A DNA stretch of 6,877 bases from Anaerolineales bacterium. GTDB lineage: Bacteria; Chloroflexota; Anaerolineae; Promineifilales; Promineifilaceae. Position numbers and translations under genes: made by a program. The notes under the pieces are model-generated. The model did not search any database. It was not told the origin of the DNA and saw nothing but the letters and a program-made list of their open reading frames with translations. The stretch's first letter is position 1, and every line of letters starts with the position of its first letter. This document shows, in pieces, positions 5,248-6,877 of the stretch. The stretch covers positions 1-6,877 of the forward strand of contig JAGQGA010000290.1 in NCBI GenBank assembly GCA_020432595.1, in the 5' to 3' direction.

Positions 5248-6877
5248 CTACGGCCGATACCGACTCACCCCACCCCGCGTTGCCAGCCACACCGACCCAT
5301 CCGGCTGCACCAGCAAATGCGTAATTTCATTATCGGCCAGCCCAACGGCCGTTTCCCAACGCCGCCACTCACCTCCAACCAGCGACACCACCCCCCGCGC
5401 TGTCCCCAGCCACACCGTCAAATCAGGAGCCACCGCCAGTGCCGTCACTGCCTGCGCCGTCACCACATCCTGCCGCAGCGGAATCCGCGTTGCCCCACCA
5501 CTGCCGCGCCGCGTTAGCCATTCCAATTGCGGACTGGCAAACCACAGCGCCCCGTCAGGAGCCAGCGTCAGCAGCGGTACCGCCACATTATCCCAACGCA
5601 CATCCCCCGGCTGCGCCCCCACCCCCTGCCGCAGCGCCCCATGCGCCAACGTGCCAAACCAAACTGTCCCCTCGCTGTCGGTCAACGCCGCCACCCCGCT
5701 AATGCCCGGTTGAATCTCGTCGAAGCGGCAGCCATCAGCCGCCAGCCCCGTTAACGACACCAGCCCTTCGGCCGTGCCCAGCCACGCCGTCCCGTCGGCA
5801 GCCACAGCCAAACTTTGCACCGCCGCCGCCAATGCCGGGTCGCTGACAAACGTGCGCCATCCCCGTTCATCTAGCCGCGCCACCCCAGCCCCCTGCGTCC
5901 CCACCCACAGCCCCTGCTCATCGTCATACAGCACCGCCGTCAGCGAAAATTGTTCCCCACCCCAATCAGGATTCACATCCCCGGTGAAGCCGCGCCCGGT
6001 AAACAGCCCCACGCCGCCGCCGGCCGTACCAAAAACAATCCCCCCATCAGGCCGCACCGTCATCGCCTGCACCGCCCCCCACCAAGCGGGCGAACGCGGG
6101 GGCGCATAGGCGGTTTCCCACGTCTGCCCGTCAAACACAGCCAACCCTTGCTCCGTGCCTGCCCACAAACGGCCGTTCCCATCCACCGCCAACGCCAAAA
6201 TCTGCCGCACAAAGGGAATCGCCACCTCTTGGCTGCCCCAGTTTGCCCCATCATAAGCGTAAATGGTGTCACCGCTGCCCACAAACAGCGTACCATTCGC
6301 CCAGAGCAAAGTGTCGGGTTGGGTAGCCTCGGCAAAAACGGCCGTTTCCGCCAACACCCCATTCTCACCCACCGCCACCTGCCGCACCCCCAGCCCCTTG
6401 TCCAGCCCCACCCATGCCCCATCATCCACCGCCGCCAAACTCAGCACGCCTGCGTCGAGAAAAATGTGCCACGCCCAGTTGCGGCCATCATAAGTACCAA
6501 CAAAACCGCGCCGCCCGTCGGCCAGAGTGCCAGCCAGCCACAAACGGCCGTTTTCCCCAAAATCCAGCCCCGTCGCCGTTGCTGCCTCCGTCCACGTCGG
6601 CACAATCGTCCAGCCCAGCCCGTCAAACCGGCGCAGCCCCTCGGCCACGTTGCCCGGAGCCAGCCACAAATCGCCGTCTGGCCCCGCCGCCAGCCGCGTC
6701 GGGCCGTTGGGGTTGGCGTTCTGGCTCAGGCCAAACGGCTGCCATGTCGCCCCGTCAAAATAAACCAGCCCGCTGCGCGTCAGCAGCCAAAGCTGCCCCA
6801 ATGCCGCCACCATGTCCACCACATCGGCATCAAGCGGCAGCACCTCGGCCATCTCTACGCTTTGCCAGTTAGTGCCG
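5248..6877 (-). CDS. Large beta-propeller (Reg_prop/YVTN-like) repeat protein, C-terminal part, cut by right edge
   Basis: The minus-strand frame is open from the right edge to TAG at 5250-5248, giving 542 visible residues. An ATG at 6852 exists, but the eight codons before it (GTNWQSVE) continue the frame and look like the end of another blade (compare DGATWQPF), so the true start is probably outside the window. About 13 blades can be counted from a repeated pattern of LW(L/V/A)G(T), a G(V/L)xxFDG turn and a W closing strand; examples are LWAGTEQGLAVFDGQTW, VWLGTARGVVSLVGGEW and the last blade VWLATRGGVSRYRP. The pattern matches two-component-regulator propellers (Reg_prop), and 13 plus the cut blade would fit two seven-bladed rings. 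No kinase, receiver or membrane domain follows the repeats, so any effector or secretion signal must be N-terminal. Ligand and role are unknown. It contains four AACGGCCGTT copies. Confidence 0.8.
   Translation of the reverse strand, partial: GTNWQSVEMAEVLPLDADVVDMVAALGQLWLLTRSGLVYFDGATWQPFGLSQNANPNGPTRLAAGPDGDLWLAPGNVAEGLRRFDGLGWTIVPTWTEAATATGLDFGENGRLWLAGTLADGRRGFVGTYDGRNWAWHIFLDAGVLSLAAVDDGAWVGLDKGLGVRQVAVGENGVLAETAVFAEATQPDTLLWANGTLFVGSGDTIYAYDGANWGSQEVAIPFVRQILALAVDGNGRLWAGTEQGLAVFDGQTWETAYAPPRSPAWWGAVQAMTVRPDGGIVFGTAGGGVGLFTGRGFTGDVNPDWGGEQFSLTAVLYDDEQGLWVGTQGAGVARLDERGWRTFVSDPALAAAVQSLAVAADGTAWLGTAEGLVSLTGLAADGCRFDEIQPGISGVAALTDSEGTVWFGTLAHGALRQGVGAQPGDVRWDNVAVPLLTLAPDGALWFASPQLEWLTRRGSGGATRIPLRQDVVTAQAVTALAVAPDLTVWLGTARGVVSLVGGEWRRWETAVGLADNEITHLLVQPDGSVWLATRGGVSRYRP

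Larger units (their letters stand above)
1748..6552. repeat. Dispersed highly iterated palindrome AACGGCCGTT (13 perfect copies)
   Basis: Perfect copies begin at 1748, 2867, 3561, 3935, 4044, 4293, 4743, 4827, 5026, 5344, 6168, 6337 and 6543. Twelve are within coding sequence and one is intergenic. Nine of the 13 are preceded by A. A one-mismatch form lies at 1368 (AACGGCTGTT). Inside genes the element is read as Thr-Ala-Val eight times and Asn-Gly-Arg four times, never in the third frame (Arg-Pro). Positions 1-1747 have no perfect copy. The pattern is comparable in kind to HIP1 of cyanobacteria; function is unknown. Confidence 0.9.

Noticed and set aside
5189..5713. A 174-codon plus-strand open frame opposite the propeller gene
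   Set aside because: Its composition is rich in Pro, Ser, Thr and Ala as expected for the complement of the propeller gene; the minus-strand frame shows regular blade repeats.

Overview
The window looks like chromosomal DNA of a GC-rich environmental bacterium, most likely a member of the Chloroflexota (Anaerolineae/Caldilineae-like). That placement is inference: it rests on gene content (a DUF849/BKACE enzyme, Uma2, a long WxG-type beta-propeller protein), heptanucleotide repeats, and 13 perfect copies of the 10-bp palindrome AACGGCCGTT. There is no rRNA or other phylogenetic marker. No tRNA, CRISPR array, transposase or phage gene was seen.

Left half (1-2988), all read on the minus strand. 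Transcription starts near 2953 from a good sigma70-type promoter and reads a beta-keto acid cleavage enzyme (BKACE, 2844-1912), an L-carnitine dehydrogenase (1912-938, TAATG stop/start overlap), a Uma2-family PD-(D/E)XK protein (852-250, with its own promoter) and the first 77 codons of an acyl-CoA dehydrogenase (232 to the left edge). The first two enzymes are successive steps of aerobic carnitine breakdown: L-carnitine is oxidised to 3-dehydrocarnitine, which is cleaved with acetyl-CoA to betainyl-CoA and acetoacetate. The betainyl-CoA thioesterase expected next is not in the window. The Uma2 gene is AT-richer than its neighbours and looks like an insertion between the dehydrogenase and the acyl-CoA dehydrogenase.

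Middle (2989-5145), plus strand. A divergent promoter region of about 220 bp holds a three-half-site operator candidate and a 16-bp palindrome. It is followed by azlC and azlD (ATGA overlap), a two-subunit branched-chain amino acid exporter, and 4 bp later a PhnP-like metallo-beta-lactamase-fold hydrolase. The three are probably one operon.

Right (5146-6877). A 41-bp heptamer-based inverted repeat sits between the convergent hydrolase and a large beta-propeller protein on the minus strand. That protein is cut by the right edge; about 13 blade repeats and its C-terminus are visible.

The most unusual signal is the AACGGCCGTT palindrome. It occurs 13 times (about 0.01 expected by chance), 12 times inside genes, in only two of the three possible reading frames, and almost only right of position 1748. 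It behaves like a highly iterated palindrome comparable in kind to cyanobacterial HIP1.
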